Positions 1 through 8,890 of a stretch of 64,000 bases of DNA are shown here, piece by piece. Source of the stretch: Streptomyces sp. DSM 15324 (lineage in GTDB: Bacteria > Actinomycetota > Actinomycetes > Streptomycetales > Streptomycetaceae); contig NZ_KQ949023.1 in the NCBI RefSeq assembly GCF_001514285.1, forward strand, positions 62,001 to 126,000, written 5' to 3'. The notes beneath the pieces are model-generated. The model was not told where the DNA came from, did not search any database, and saw only the letters and a list, made by a program, of their open reading frames with translations. The first letter of the stretch is position 1; each line of letters opens with the position of its first letter. A program made the translations under genes and the position numbers.

Positions 1-115
1 CCCGTCCGGCCGCGCGGTCGACGGCACCGGCATCACCCCCGACCTGGAGGTCACCCACGGGGCCCTGGAGCGGGCCGAGACGGTCCTCGGCGGCCTCGGC
101 GACGACCCCTCGTGA
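1..115 (+). CDS. S41-family C-terminal processing peptidase, 3' end only
   Basis: The first bases read in one frame into a TGA at 113-115. The 37 visible residues include DGTGITPDLEV, which resembles the C-terminal tail of carboxy-terminal processing (S41, PDZ-containing) peptidases. The gene normally sits just upstream of smpB in Streptomyces, downstream of ftsEX, and here it ends 68 bp before smpB. The catalytic Ser/Lys region lies outside the window, so identity rests on the short tail and on synteny. Confidence 0.6.
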   Translation, partial: PSGRAVDGTGITPDLEVTHGALERAETVLGGLGDDPS

Positions 116-183
116 ACGCCTGCGCGCCGCTCGCGTAATCGGCTTTCCCTCCGGCCCCCTCCGGGTGCGAAAATGGCGGCACT

Positions 184-738
184 ATGAGCAAGGGAATGTA
201 CGTACCGAAGGAGTCCCAGCCCAAGCAGGGCGGGGCGGCCGCCAAGGCCAAGGACGGCGAGAAGGGCGGCAAGCGCAAGATCGTCGCCCAGAACAAGAAG
301 GCCCGCCACGACTACGCGATCATCGACACCTACGAGGCCGGGATCGTCCTGACCGGCACCGAGGTCAAGTCGCTGCGTCAGGGGCGGACCTCGCTGACCG
401 ACGGCTTCGTCCAGATCGACGGCGGCGAGGCGTGGCTGCACAACGCCCACATCCCCGAGTACAGCCAGGGCAGCTGGACCAACCACTCCGCGCGCCGCAA
501 GCGCAAGCTGCTGCTGCACCGCGCGGAGATCGACAAGCTGGCGGTGACGTCCGAGGAGACCGGGCACACCATCGTGCCGCTCGCCCTGTACTTCAAGGAC
601 GGCCGGGCGAAGGCCGAGATCGCGCTGGCGCGCGGCAAGAAGGAGTACGACAAGCGGCAGACCCTGCGTGAGCAGCAGGACCGCCGGGAGACGGACCGCG
701 CGATCGCGGCGGCAAAGCGGCGGCAGCGGGGCGTCTAG
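184..738 (+). CDS. smpB: SsrA-binding protein SmpB
   Basis: SmpB binds tmRNA and delivers it to stalled ribosomes for trans-translation. The body from about residue 32 is canonical: [13 protein letters not shown], a [11 protein letters not shown] segment, [13 protein letters not shown], and a basic C-terminal tail from about residue 155 (KKEYDKRQ, then Arg/Lys-rich), the part that folds in the ribosomal decoding path. At 184 aa it is about 25 residues longer than usual because of a Lys/Gly-rich N-terminal extension. A second ATG at 196, preceded by AAGGGA, is an equally good start. The partner RNA ssrA follows within 100 bp. Confidence 0.97.
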   Translation: MSKGMYVPKESQPKQGGAAAKAKDGEKGGKRKIVAQNKKARHDYAIIDTYEAGIVLTGTEVKSLRQGRTSLTDGFVQIDGGEAWLHNAHIPEYSQGSWTNHSARRKRKLLLHRAEIDKLAVTSEETGHTIVPLALYFKDGRAKAEIALARGKKEYDKRQTLREQQDRRETDRAIAAAKRRQRGV

Positions 739-754
739 CCACCCGGAATGCAGT

Positions 755-790
755 GGCATCCGCGGGCGTTGGTCACGTACGATGGCACCG
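755..790 (+). promoter_or_regulatory. Possible ssrA promoter
   Basis: A TACGAT -10-like hexamer lies at 778-783, about 45 bp before the mature tmRNA 5' end, leaving room for the 5' leader removed by RNase P. No convincing -35 hexamer is visible, so this is a weak call. Confidence 0.35.
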
Positions 791-828
791 CACCCCAACA
801 GAGGGTGCACGCGTTGAAAACACAACAT

Positions 829-1220
829 GGGGATGATCGGTTTCGACAGCGGCTGTCGAAGCAGGGGAAGCGTGTCGAGAAAGCGGCCATGATCTCGTAA
901 ACCACAGGCCGAAAAAAATAATCGCCAATTCCAAGAGCGATTCTCCCGAGCTCTACGCTCTCGCTGCCTGATCAGGTAGTGATCGTTTAGCTCCTTCATG
1001 GGAGTGTCAGCCCGGGCTCGTTCCCGACCCGGTTCCTGGCATCAGCTAGGGGACTAAACCTTGATCCCGGTCACGGGGTGAAGAGGGAAACCAAACAGTG
1101 ACTGGGCCCGTCGGCGACTTGTTCGCGTGATCGCCGGGGCCGAGAAAATCGCAGCGAACTGCACACGGAGAAGCCCTGGTTCCGCACCGTTGGACGCGGG
1201 TTCGATTCCCGCCATCTCCA
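829..1220 (+). ncRNA. ssrA: tmRNA (ssrA)
   Basis: tmRNA works with SmpB to release stalled ribosomes and tag the incomplete protein. The 5' end GGGGATGATCGG followed by TTTCGACAGCGG is the conserved tmRNA start. The 3' end has a TTCGATTCC T-loop and CATCTCC, which pairs with GGGGATG to close the tRNA-like acceptor stem (one G-U pair). CCA is not encoded; the last acceptor base is the A at 1220. The tag reading frame lies at 924-971 and a strong terminator follows. Total length about 392 nt, normal for actinobacteria. Confidence 0.96.
924..971 (+). other. tmRNA tag-peptide reading frame
   Basis: Starting at the GCC resume codon, the frame encodes ANSKSDSPELYALAA followed by TGA at 969-971. 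The ALAA end is the expected degradation signal for ClpXP-type proteases. The middle differs from the S. coelicolor tag as I remember it (ANTKRDSSQQAFALAA). Confidence 0.9.
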
Positions 1221-1235
1221 CTCATCCCATGTGCA

Positions 1236-1266
1236 GAAGGCCCCGTCGCGTTGCGGCGGGGCCTTC
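1236..1266 (+). terminator. Intrinsic terminator of ssrA
   Basis: GAAGGCCCCGTCGC and GCGGCGGGGCCTTC form a near-perfect G+C-rich hairpin 15 bp after the tmRNA 3' end. A short T-containing stretch follows, as is typical of streptomycete terminators without a long U-tract. Confidence 0.85.
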
Positions 1267-1547
1267 GTGCTGCCCGGACGGACCTCGGCGGGCGCCCCAC
1301 CGTCATCACGTTTCTCACAATTCTCTCAGAAACCCTTGTCCTGAACCCGTCACGTCTGCGTAAGGTGTTCGCCGCGCCCTGCGGAGCCGACCACCTCCGT
1401 CACCGTGCGCGACACAAGGCGACCGGGGGGATGTCCGTCGCCACGGGGAGAGACAGACCGTTGCGTCCTGCCGCGAGCCGGCTCTTCACGCATGCCCTGA
1501 CGCGGGGCCGCCCCCCGGTGCGCCCACATGCGATGAAGGGATGCCTC

Positions 1548-4500
1548 TTGCGCCCCGTACGAGGGTTCATCAGGCCCGGATCACCACGGTCCGGGCCACT
1601 CACCACACTGCTGACGGCCACCGTCGCGGCCGCCGTCCTGGGCGGCCTCGCCGTCCAGCCGTCGCTGCTCGGCCGGTACGCCGCCGACGACATGGCGCCC
1701 GTGGCGGACAGCTACGACGGCTTCGACGCGAAGGCGGCCGAACAGCTCCGCCAGGACCAGTGCCTCATGACCGAGGTCCTGCGGATGGGCGGCCCGGCCA
1801 TGTACGGCGTCGCCCAGACCGGACTGAACCAGCCACCGGACAAGCTGCACACGGCGGCGAACCGGGAGTACTGGAACACCACCCCGCTGAGCACCGCGTT
1901 CCAGAAGGACCGCGACGACATCGACAAGATCGACCTGTACGGGCGGCTCCAGGAATGGAAGAAGCCCCTGTCCACCCTGTCCTACCCGGGTGGCTTCAAG
2001 AGCGTCGCCGACTTCCAGGACCCGCCGGGTCTGCCCGGAGGCGGCAAGGACTACTTCGAGCAGGTCGGCATCAGCCCGTGGCTCGGCGCCCGGTGGTGGA
2101 AGCACGAGAGCGACTACTACGAGGACCCGACCCCGAAGGCCGACGACGCGACCGCGAAGGCCGTCACCGACCTCGGCACCCCGCTCTACGGCAAGGACCC
2201 GGACCCGAAGCTTCCGCGTGACGAGTGGAACCGGGCGCTGGCCGAGCAGCGGGCCTGGGAAGACCGCGTCTTCATGCACGAGCAGTGGGCCGACGACGCC
2301 CGCATCTTCCTCTCCTCCGGCGGCTTCCCGCGCACCGCGCCCGAGCCGGGCAGCGTCGAGCACCGCATCGCGGTCGAGGACCTGAAGTCCCGGTTCGCGT
2401 CCTGCGACTGGCACAGCCCCGCCGACCCGAACAAGGTCCTCGGCAAGCAGGTCGCGGACGCGTCCGCCGAGTGGCAGCAGGAGATCGCCGCCCAGGCGAC
2501 CCAGCGCAACCAGATCCTGAACGCCAGCCGTGACGCCACCAAGGCCCTCGCCGACGGCTCCACCGCGCTGGGCGAGATGCTGGGCCAGTCCTGGATCGCC
2601 GACCATCTCGCCCGCTGGCAGGACTGGTGGTCGGCCGGCGGTCCCGGCTGGATCGGCGACAGCCCGTTCGTGATCCACGCGCACGGTGCCACGGACAAGT
2701 GCCTGGAGGTCGCGGGCGCCAAGAAGGACAACGGCACGCCGGTGCAGATCTACACCTGCAACGGCGGCGCCGGGCAGAAGTGGCAGATCGAGGGCGACCA
2801 CCTGGTCAACGTGAACTCGGGCAAGTGCCTGACCGTCAAGGGCGGCACGAACGCGAACGGCACGGCCGTGCAGATCTCCACCTGCTCCAGCAGCACCGCG
2901 CAGAACTGGGAGTACGGCACGCACGGCACCACCCGCCTGTACAACCCGGCGACCGCGAACTGTCTCGACCTGGCCGACTACGCCAACAGCCGTGACGGGC
3001 GGATGTGGGACTGCACGGGCAAGGCTCCGCAGCAGTTCGACGTCGTGCCCTCCGGTCACAACGGCACGGACAAGCTGGACTATCCGACGAAGGCGCAGTT
3101 CGACAAGGCGAAGAAGGGTGTCACCGATGCCCAGGCCGCGTCGAAGAAGCAGCTCGATCTGCTGAAGGCGCAGGCCGCGGCGGCGAAGAAGGCCGCCACC
3201 GACACGGACACCGCGACTCAGGCGGCGTACGCGATCGCGGACAAGGCGGGTGCGCCGCGGGGGCGTGGTCTGCTCGTGGCGCAGCAGAAGGCGCAGGTGA
3301 CCAAGGCGTCGGCGGCAGCGCTGGAGGCGTTGTCGAAGGCGGGGGAGACGGCGTATTCGGCGACGAAGGCCGCGGCCGGGGACAGTGAGACGATCGCGGC
3401 CCGTGCGCTGGCGCAGGCTGCGCAGTCGAAGGCGGCGTTCCGTACGGCGGCCGCGAACGAGGCGCGGGCGCAGGCGAAGGCCGCCGCCGATGCGGCTGCC
3501 GTGCAGGCGCAGGCCGCGAAGGCGGCGCGTGATCTGGCGAAGGCGAAGCTGGCCGTGACGCAGAAGGCGGAGGCCGATGCGAAGGCCGCGGCGGCCGATG
3601 CGCATGCCAAGCGGCTGGCGGCGGAGGCGGAGGAGGCCACGGCGAAGGCGGAGAAGGAGACCGCTGCCGCCAAGCAGGCCGAGGCCGCCCAGCACCGCCA
3701 GAACGCCGAGGGCTACGCGGCCACCGCGAATGAGGCCAAGGGCCGGGCGGAGAGCGCGGAGTCCACCGCCCGCGGCAAGCGTCAGGACGCGGAGGCGGCC
3801 CGTGACCGGGCCAAGGGCAAGCGTGACGACGCCTGGGACGCGGAGTCGAAGGCGAATGCGGCCCGGGCGAAGGCGGATGCGAAGGACGCCTACGCCGACG
3901 CGCATGACTCCGACGCCAGCGCCAAGGACTCGCGGGCCGCGGCCGATGCCGCCGATGCGGCGGCCGACGACGCGGAGTCCGCGGCGACTTCGGCCCGCGC
4001 GGAGGCGAACGCGGCGACCCAGGCCGCCGCCGACGCGGACGCCGCCGCCACCCGCGCGGAGGCCGCGGCGAAGCGGGCCCGTTCGGACGCGGACGCGGCC
4101 CAGGCGGCGAAGCTGCGGGCGGACGCCGCGGTCCGTACGGCGACCAGTGCCGCCGCGGACGCGATCAAGGCCTCGGAGACGGCCGCGTCGGCGGCCCGTA
4201 CGGCGGTGAAGCTGGCGGACGAGGCGGACCAGCACGCGGCTGATGCGAAGGCGCAGGCCGACGCGGCGAAGGCGGAGTCGGTCAAGGCGCTCGCCTCGGC
4301 GGCGGATGCGGCCGGGCACGCGTACACCACCGCCCAGGCCGCCGCGGACGCCGGTGCTTCGGCGCAGCAGGTGGCGGCGCCGGCGAACGACGCGGTCCAG
4401 CTGGGTTCCCCTTACGTCGACACCGACGCCACGGCGGGGCTGGTGGTGCTGACGGGTCAGTCGTCGAAGACGATCGCCGAGCAGCAGAAGGCGGTCGCGG

Positions 4501-6476
4501 AGGCGCATGCCGCCAACGCGCAGAAGAACGCCGACCAGGCGGCGAGCCTGGCCGCGGCGGCGACGGGTGACGCGAAGGCGGCGTACACGCTGGCCGCCGA
4601 GGCCGCCGCCTTCGCCGCGACCGCCCGCAAGTCGGCGAAGGAGGCGCTGGGTTACGCGTCCGAGGCCGCGCAGTACGCGGCCGACGCGCAGGCCTCGCTG
4701 GCCCGCACCATCGAGTACGACCAGCAGGCCGGCGCCGACGCCGCGGCCGCCGACCAGGCCGCCGGGCGTGCCGAGGGCTACGCCACCGACGCCCGCGCGT
4801 CGGCCGACCAGGCCGCCCTGGACGCGGAGGCCGCCCGCACGGCGGCCGCGCAGGCCGAGCAGGCCGCCAAGGACGCCCGCGCGGCGGCCGACCGCGCCGA
4901 CGCCGAGGCCACCCTCGCCGAGCAGGCCGCCAAGGACGCCCAGAAGTACGCCGACTCCGCCCAGCAGGCGGCGGACTCCGCCGAGCGCAAGGAGGCCAAC
5001 GACCAGGTCCAGGCGGGCGCCGGTACCGGCGAGAACGGTGTCTTCTACGTCATCGAGAAGATGACCGACGCGGCCCCGGCCAAGCAGCTCAACAAGTGCG
5101 ACTACACCCTCCAGGGCTGCACGGTGACGTACGAGCTGCACCTCGACCTCACGGTCAGCTACTACATGTGCATCAACCCGGACGTCCCGGCCACCGAGTC
5201 CGGCTGCCCGGCGGAGGACACCCTCTTCCTCAAGACGGTGGTCCTCAAGAACCAGCAGCAGGAGTGGACCCACCACTTCTCCGCCGGTGACATCACCCGC
5301 CTCGGCTGGCAGGCCCTCTTCGGCGACACCCTCGGCGCGGTCCTCTACGAGGTCGTCCTCGGCGACGCCGTCCGCTGCTACCACGGCGACAAGGCGGGCT
5401 GCGCCTGGTTCGCGTCCAACTTCATCCCGGGCAAGGCCTTCACCAAGGTCGCCGAGGCGATCCGCGCCCTCGACGCCGCACTGAAGACCGGCGTCGGAGT
5501 CGCGGACGCGTACAAGTCGCTGAAGGCCCTGGACCTGTCGGCCGAGACGCTCGCCGACCTGGAGCGGACGGTCAACGCGGCCGAGGACATTGCCGCCTCC
5601 TGCAAGATCAACAGTTTCCCCGGCGACACCGCGGTGCTCATGGCGGACGGCTCCCACAAGGCCATCCGTGACGTGCGGGTCGGCGACCTCGTGCGGGCCA
5701 CCGATCCCGGCACCGACCGGAGCGGCGCGCAGCGGGTCACCGCCACCTACCGGCACGACGCGCCGCACCTGAACACCGTCGAGTTCACCGACGGCACCAC
5801 GCTGACCAGCACCCCGGGACACCGGGTGTACACCGAGGACCGGGGTTGGACGTTCGTGTCCGCGCTGAGCCCGGGGGTCACGGTCCGGTCCGCCGACGGA
5901 GCCCCGCGCACCGTCGCCGGGCTGCGCGTCCAGGGCGGCCGGGAGCACACGGTGTACGACCTCACCGTCGGTGAGACGCACACGTTCTACGTGGGCACCC
6001 GGGGCGCAGGCGCCGGGGACCTGCTCGTCCACAACTGCTACAACCTGGCGGACGAGGGCAAGTACCCGGAGACGGGAGCCCACACGCGCCGCGACCACAT
6101 CGGCAAGACGCGCGCCGAGGCGGAGCGGATCGCGGCTTCCAAGGAGAGCGGGACCAACACGGTCTGGACCGACGAGGACGTCGCGCAGCAGGCCATCGAC
6201 CGGGTGGTGGCCGACTGGTTCTACCCGGGCGGCAAGCGCAACGCCAAGGAGTTCGAGAAGCTCACCAACTGGATCAACAAGAAGGGCAAGTGGCGGGACG
6301 AGCCCTACTTCAAGATCACGGGAAGCTGGGACAAGTACCCTTCGCTGGGCACGATGTACAAGGCGGACCGGTCGGCGCCCGTCGCCGTCGGGAACGACGT
6401 GATCATCCTTCTCAAGAGGAACCCGGGCAAGAGCGGACACGGGGGCTTCATCATCTACACGGCCTACCCGGTCTAG
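1548..6476 (+). CDS. Secreted polymorphic toxin: ricin lectin, Ala-rich coil, Hint, RNase A-like C-terminus
   Basis: A roughly 1640-residue protein that looks like an interbacterial toxin. The n-region RPVRGFIRP and hydrophobic TTLLTATVAAAVLGG form a signal peptide. A ricin B-type lectin domain (QxW motifs such as QKWQIEG) spans about residues 370-500, for glycan binding. An Ala/Lys/Glu/Asp-rich, probably coiled-coil stretch spans about 505-1150. A Hint autoprotease (pretoxin) domain spans about 1350-1496, with N-terminal Cys in CKINSFPGDT, VLMADGS, TSTPGHRVYT and a terminal LLVHNC cleavage site. The last 145 residues match the CdiA-type RNase A fold (PF18431): GAHTRRDHIGKT and terminal IIYTAYPV. 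TTG 1548 is chosen because AAGGGA precedes it by six bases; ATG 1533 and ATG 1431 are in-frame alternatives. A terminator and a candidate immunity gene follow. Expected action: tRNA/RNA cleavage in the target cell. Confidence 0.85.
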   Translation: MRPVRGFIRPGSPRSGPLTTLLTATVAAAVLGGLAVQPSLLGRYAADDMAPVADSYDGFDAKAAEQLRQDQCLMTEVLRMGGPAMYGVAQTGLNQPPDKLHTAANREYWNTTPLSTAFQKDRDDIDKIDLYGRLQEWKKPLSTLSYPGGFKSVADFQDPPGLPGGGKDYFEQVGISPWLGARWWKHESDYYEDPTPKADDATAKAVTDLGTPLYGKDPDPKLPRDEWNRALAEQRAWEDRVFMHEQWADDARIFLSSGGFPRTAPEPGSVEHRIAVEDLKSRFASCDWHSPADPNKVLGKQVADASAEWQQEIAAQATQRNQILNASRDATKALADGSTALGEMLGQSWIADHLARWQDWWSAGGPGWIGDSPFVIHAHGATDKCLEVAGAKKDNGTPVQIYTCNGGAGQKWQIEGDHLVNVNSGKCLTVKGGTNANGTAVQISTCSSSTAQNWEYGTHGTTRLYNPATANCLDLADYANSRDGRMWDCTGKAPQQFDVVPSGHNGTDKLDYPTKAQFDKAKKGVTDAQAASKKQLDLLKAQAAAAKKAATDTDTATQAAYAIADKAGAPRGRGLLVAQQKAQVTKASAAALEALSKAGETAYSATKAAAGDSETIAARALAQAAQSKAAFRTAAANEARAQAKAAADAAAVQAQAAKAARDLAKAKLAVTQKAEADAKAAAADAHAKRLAAEAEEATAKAEKETAAAKQAEAAQHRQNAEGYAATANEAKGRAESAESTARGKRQDAEAARDRAKGKRDDAWDAESKANAARAKADAKDAYADAHDSDASAKDSRAAADAADAAADDAESAATSARAEANAATQAAADADAAATRAEAAAKRARSDADAAQAAKLRADAAVRTATSAAADAIKASETAASAARTAVKLADEADQHAADAKAQADAAKAESVKALASAADAAGHAYTTAQAAADAGASAQQVAAPANDAVQLGSPYVDTDATAGLVVLTGQSSKTIAEQQKAVAEAHAANAQKNADQAASLAAAATGDAKAAYTLAAEAAAFAATARKSAKEALGYASEAAQYAADAQASLARTIEYDQQAGADAAAADQAAGRAEGYATDARASADQAALDAEAARTAAAQAEQAAKDARAAADRADAEATLAEQAAKDAQKYADSAQQAADSAERKEANDQVQAGAGTGENGVFYVIEKMTDAAPAKQLNKCDYTLQGCTVTYELHLDLTVSYYMCINPDVPATESGCPAEDTLFLKTVVLKNQQQEWTHHFSAGDITRLGWQALFGDTLGAVLYEVVLGDAVRCYHGDKAGCAWFASNFIPGKAFTKVAEAIRALDAALKTGVGVADAYKSLKALDLSAETLADLERTVNAAEDIAASCKINSFPGDTAVLMADGSHKAIRDVRVGDLVRATDPGTDRSGAQRVTATYRHDAPHLNTVEFTDGTTLTSTPGHRVYTEDRGWTFVSALSPGVTVRSADGAPRTVAGLRVQGGREHTVYDLTVGETHTFYVGTRGAGAGDLLVHNCYNLADEGKYPETGAHTRRDHIGKTRAEAERIAASKESGTNTVWTDEDVAQQAIDRVVADWFYPGGKRNAKEFEKLTNWINKKGKWRDEPYFKITGSWDKYPSLGTMYKADRSAPVAVGNDVIILLKRNPGKSGHGGFIIYTAYPV

Positions 6477-6498
6477 TCTCCTGACCCTTCGCATTCCC

Positions 6499-6536
6499 GC
6501 GGCCCGCTCCTCCCCCGACGGGGAGGGGCGGGCCGC
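6499..6536 (+). terminator. Terminator between toxin and candidate immunity gene
   Basis: GCGGCCCGCTCCTCCCC pairs with GGGGAGGGGCGGGCCGC around a short loop, directly after the toxin stop codon. It would limit read-through into the next gene 33 bp downstream. Confidence 0.8.
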
Positions 6537-6568
6537 TCCGATCGACGGACGGAACGAGAAAAGCAACC

Positions 6569-7885
6569 ATGAGCCCACGACGTGACCGGTACATCGAGCT
6601 GTACGACGGCGACTTCGGCCTCAGCGGGGTCACCGAGAGCCTCGCCCGGCCGGGTGCGCCGTCCGTGCTCGACGTGGTGGCGGCGCGAGCGGAGGAGGCC
6701 GAGGGGGAGTACGCGCGGGACCTGGGCCGGGAGGTCCGGGCGCTGTGCGGTTCGCCCCTGTCCGACGACCGGATCCGCGCCGTGCTGCTGGCGGCGACCC
6801 GGCGGGTCCTCGACCCCGGGCCAGGGTCCGGCCCCCGTGACTGGCTGCGCGCTGTCGCGCAGGTCTGCGACGCGCGCACCCCGCGCGGGGGACGCCCGCA
6901 GGCCCGCACCGGCCTGCCCGGCGACTCCGCCACGGGCCCGCAGGACCTCCGGGGGGCGGTCCTGGCGGAGCTGCGGACGGCCTCCGGCGACCTGGAACGG
7001 ACGCTGGAGACCAGCGGTGCCCCCGTGCCCGACGTGGTGCCCGCTCTGGAGCAGGTCGTCGCCGACGTCGACGCGGACCTCGGACTCAGGCTCCTGCTCA
7101 GGGTCCTCAAGGCGTACTCCGTCCCGGTCCCGCTGGGCGGGTACGACCGTCTGTGGGCGCTCGGCGAGGAACTTGGCTACAGCTGGCCGCTCGTCATCGA
7201 CGGACTGAACGTCCTGTGGCCCCCCTTCGACGACCCGGCCGCCACCCGGCGGCGGTTCCCCGACGACTTCGGGCTCTCCGAGCTGACCGCCGCAGTGGAG
7301 CGCTCCTACCCGGAGGAGGAGACCCCCGCAGACGTCCTGCGGCGCGCCGTGGCGGCCGACCCGGACGTTCCGGGCGCCCAGGCCTTCCTGCTGCTCCAGG
7401 ACGTCTCCCGGTTGCGGGACTCGACGCTCTCCCGTGAGGCGATCACCGCGCTGTGGCGGGCCGCGACCGGTCAGGACCTCGGCGTGGACGGCGTCGAAGG
7501 CCGTGACCTGCTGCGCCGGATCGAGGACGCCTGCGTCGAGCGGCTGCGCACCCTGCGGCCGGGCTTCGCACCGACCCCGCCCGGCACACCCCCGACCGCG
7601 GGCACGGAGGCGGTGCTGAGGGAGCTGCACGACCTCGCACCCGCACTGGACGCCGCACTGACGGGCCGTACGTCCCGTCCCGTGCAGGGCGCCGTCTCCG
7701 CCCTGGAGGAGGTGTGCGCCCGTGTCGATCCCGATCTCGGATTCCGGCTCCTGCTCAGGACCCTGACGGTCTCCTCGGTCTCCCTCACCGGGGCCCGGTA
7801 CGCCCGGTTCACCGCTCTCGGTGAGCGGCTGGGCCTCGCCGCCGGCCTCGTCGCCGAGGCCGAGCACCTCGTGCGTCACGAGTGA
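6569..7885 (+). CDS. Internally duplicated protein, candidate toxin immunity protein
   Basis: A 438-residue soluble protein with no signal peptide or membrane segment, encoded just after the RNase A-like toxin. Function is inferred from position only. The whole protein is a tandem duplication: unit 1 runs from about residue 15 and unit 2 from about 233, and both begin DFGLS. Matching blocks are REVRALCGSPLSDDRIRAV with QDVSRLRDSTLSREAITAL (55-73 and 277-295), and ALEQVVADVDADLGLRLLLR with ALEEVCARVDPDLGFRLLLR (about 159-178 and 378-397). Each unit has two helical-looking halves of about 100 residues. Upstream CGAGAAAAGC is a weak ribosome site. I do not recognise the family. A CdiI-type RNase A inhibitor would be smaller, so an unrelated immunity or scaffold function remains possible. 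Confidence 0.75.
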   Translation: MSPRRDRYIELYDGDFGLSGVTESLARPGAPSVLDVVAARAEEAEGEYARDLGREVRALCGSPLSDDRIRAVLLAATRRVLDPGPGSGPRDWLRAVAQVCDARTPRGGRPQARTGLPGDSATGPQDLRGAVLAELRTASGDLERTLETSGAPVPDVVPALEQVVADVDADLGLRLLLRVLKAYSVPVPLGGYDRLWALGEELGYSWPLVIDGLNVLWPPFDDPAATRRRFPDDFGLSELTAAVERSYPEEETPADVLRRAVAADPDVPGAQAFLLLQDVSRLRDSTLSREAITALWRAATGQDLGVDGVEGRDLLRRIEDACVERLRTLRPGFAPTPPGTPPTAGTEAVLRELHDLAPALDAALTGRTSRPVQGAVSALEEVCARVDPDLGFRLLLRTLTVSSVSLTGARYARFTALGERLGLAAGLVAEAEHLVRHE

Positions 7886-7978
7886 CCCGTGCCGGGCCCG
7901 ACGGCCCGCGGCGCCGTGCTCGCCCGTCGGGTCAGGGTCGGCTGGAGGAGGATCGCCCCCACGTCCTGACCCGAACAG

Positions 7979-8890
7979 CTAGTCGGCGGCGGCGCGGGTG
8001 GTGGTGAAGAGGTCGGCGGCGGTGGTGGCGTGGACGGCGCGCCGGGACCAGGTGGTGAGCTGGTCGAGGTCGGTGCAGGCCTCGACGCGGTCGCGTACGT
8101 CGTCGGGGACGGCGATGTCGCGCCAGCGCAGGATGTTCAGGACCATCTCGGCCCGCTCCTGGATCCGACCCTCCTCCCGTCCTTCTTCCCGTCCTTCTTC
8201 CCGGCCTTCCTCGGCCCACGGGTGGCGCCAGAAGTACTGCATCGCCGTCATCATGTCCCTCCACATCTGCCGGGCCTGGGCGTCCGCCAGGCACGAGTCG
8301 ACAAACTGCGCGAGCACCACGGCGGTGTCGCGGTCCAGGGTCCGCAGGGCGGCTTCCAGCGATTCCAGTATCGCCGGGGCGTGCCGTCCACGGCCGTGTG
8401 TCATGGCCGAGAGCACCGCAAGGGGTGGATCCTGTCTGGCCTCCTGCTCGGTGGTGATGAGCGGCACGTTCTCCGGTCCGAGGACGAACGGGCGGACCGT
8501 CAGCGAGGGCATGCCGTGCACGCCGAGGTGGATGGGCTCGGCCGCCCAGCGGGCGGTGGCCCTGCTCTGGGTGACGACGATGAGGACGGGTTCGCTGCGG
8601 TACTTCTCGTGGAGGTAGCTGAGGTAGTAGGGCCAGCTGCTGCGTTTGCGCTCGTCCGGCTTGCCCTGCGACTCGACGACGAGGAGGTAGGTGCCCTCGT
8701 CGGTCTCGGCCCGCAGCAGGGTGTCGACGCGGCGCTCGACGGGCTCGATCTCGGTGAGGTCGACGTTCATGCCGGCGAAGTCACGCGGTTCCGGGAAGGG
8801 GATGTGCAGCACTTGCTGGAGCGCGCGGGTCAGGAGCGCGGGGTCCTTCTGGAAGATCCGGTGCAGCGCCTCGTGGGACGAGCTGACCAT
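7979..8890 (-). CDS. Rpn/YhgA-like PD-(D/E)XK nuclease family protein
   Basis: 303 residues. The N-terminal half has the layout of recombination-promoting nucleases of the Rpn/PD-(D/E)XK transposase-like group: RRVDTLLRAETDEG followed by TYLLVVESQGKPD, giving the acidic D and E-x-Q catalytic pattern, then YYLSYLHEKY. A Glu/Gly/Arg tract (four EEGR repeats, about residues 231-246) is a typical low-complexity linker in this family. The C-terminus is helical. Its ATG directly abuts the stop of the upstream ATP-binding gene, so the two are co-transcribed. Family members cut DNA in vitro; the biological role here is unknown. Confidence 0.7.
   Translation of the reverse strand: MVSSSHEALHRIFQKDPALLTRALQQVLHIPFPEPRDFAGMNVDLTEIEPVERRVDTLLRAETDEGTYLLVVESQGKPDERKRSSWPYYLSYLHEKYRSEPVLIVVTQSRATARWAAEPIHLGVHGMPSLTVRPFVLGPENVPLITTEQEARQDPPLAVLSAMTHGRGRHAPAILESLEAALRTLDRDTAVVLAQFVDSCLADAQARQMWRDMMTAMQYFWRHPWAEEGREEGREEGREEGRIQERAEMVLNILRWRDIAVPDDVRDRVEACTDLDQLTTWSRRAVHATTAADLFTTTRAAAD

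Noticed and set aside
1581..6578. A 1665-codon open frame on the minus strand opposite the toxin
   Set aside because: It is the antisense shadow of the Ala/Lys/Asp-rich toxin gene; composition is Arg/Gly/Val-only low complexity with no domain or ribosome site.
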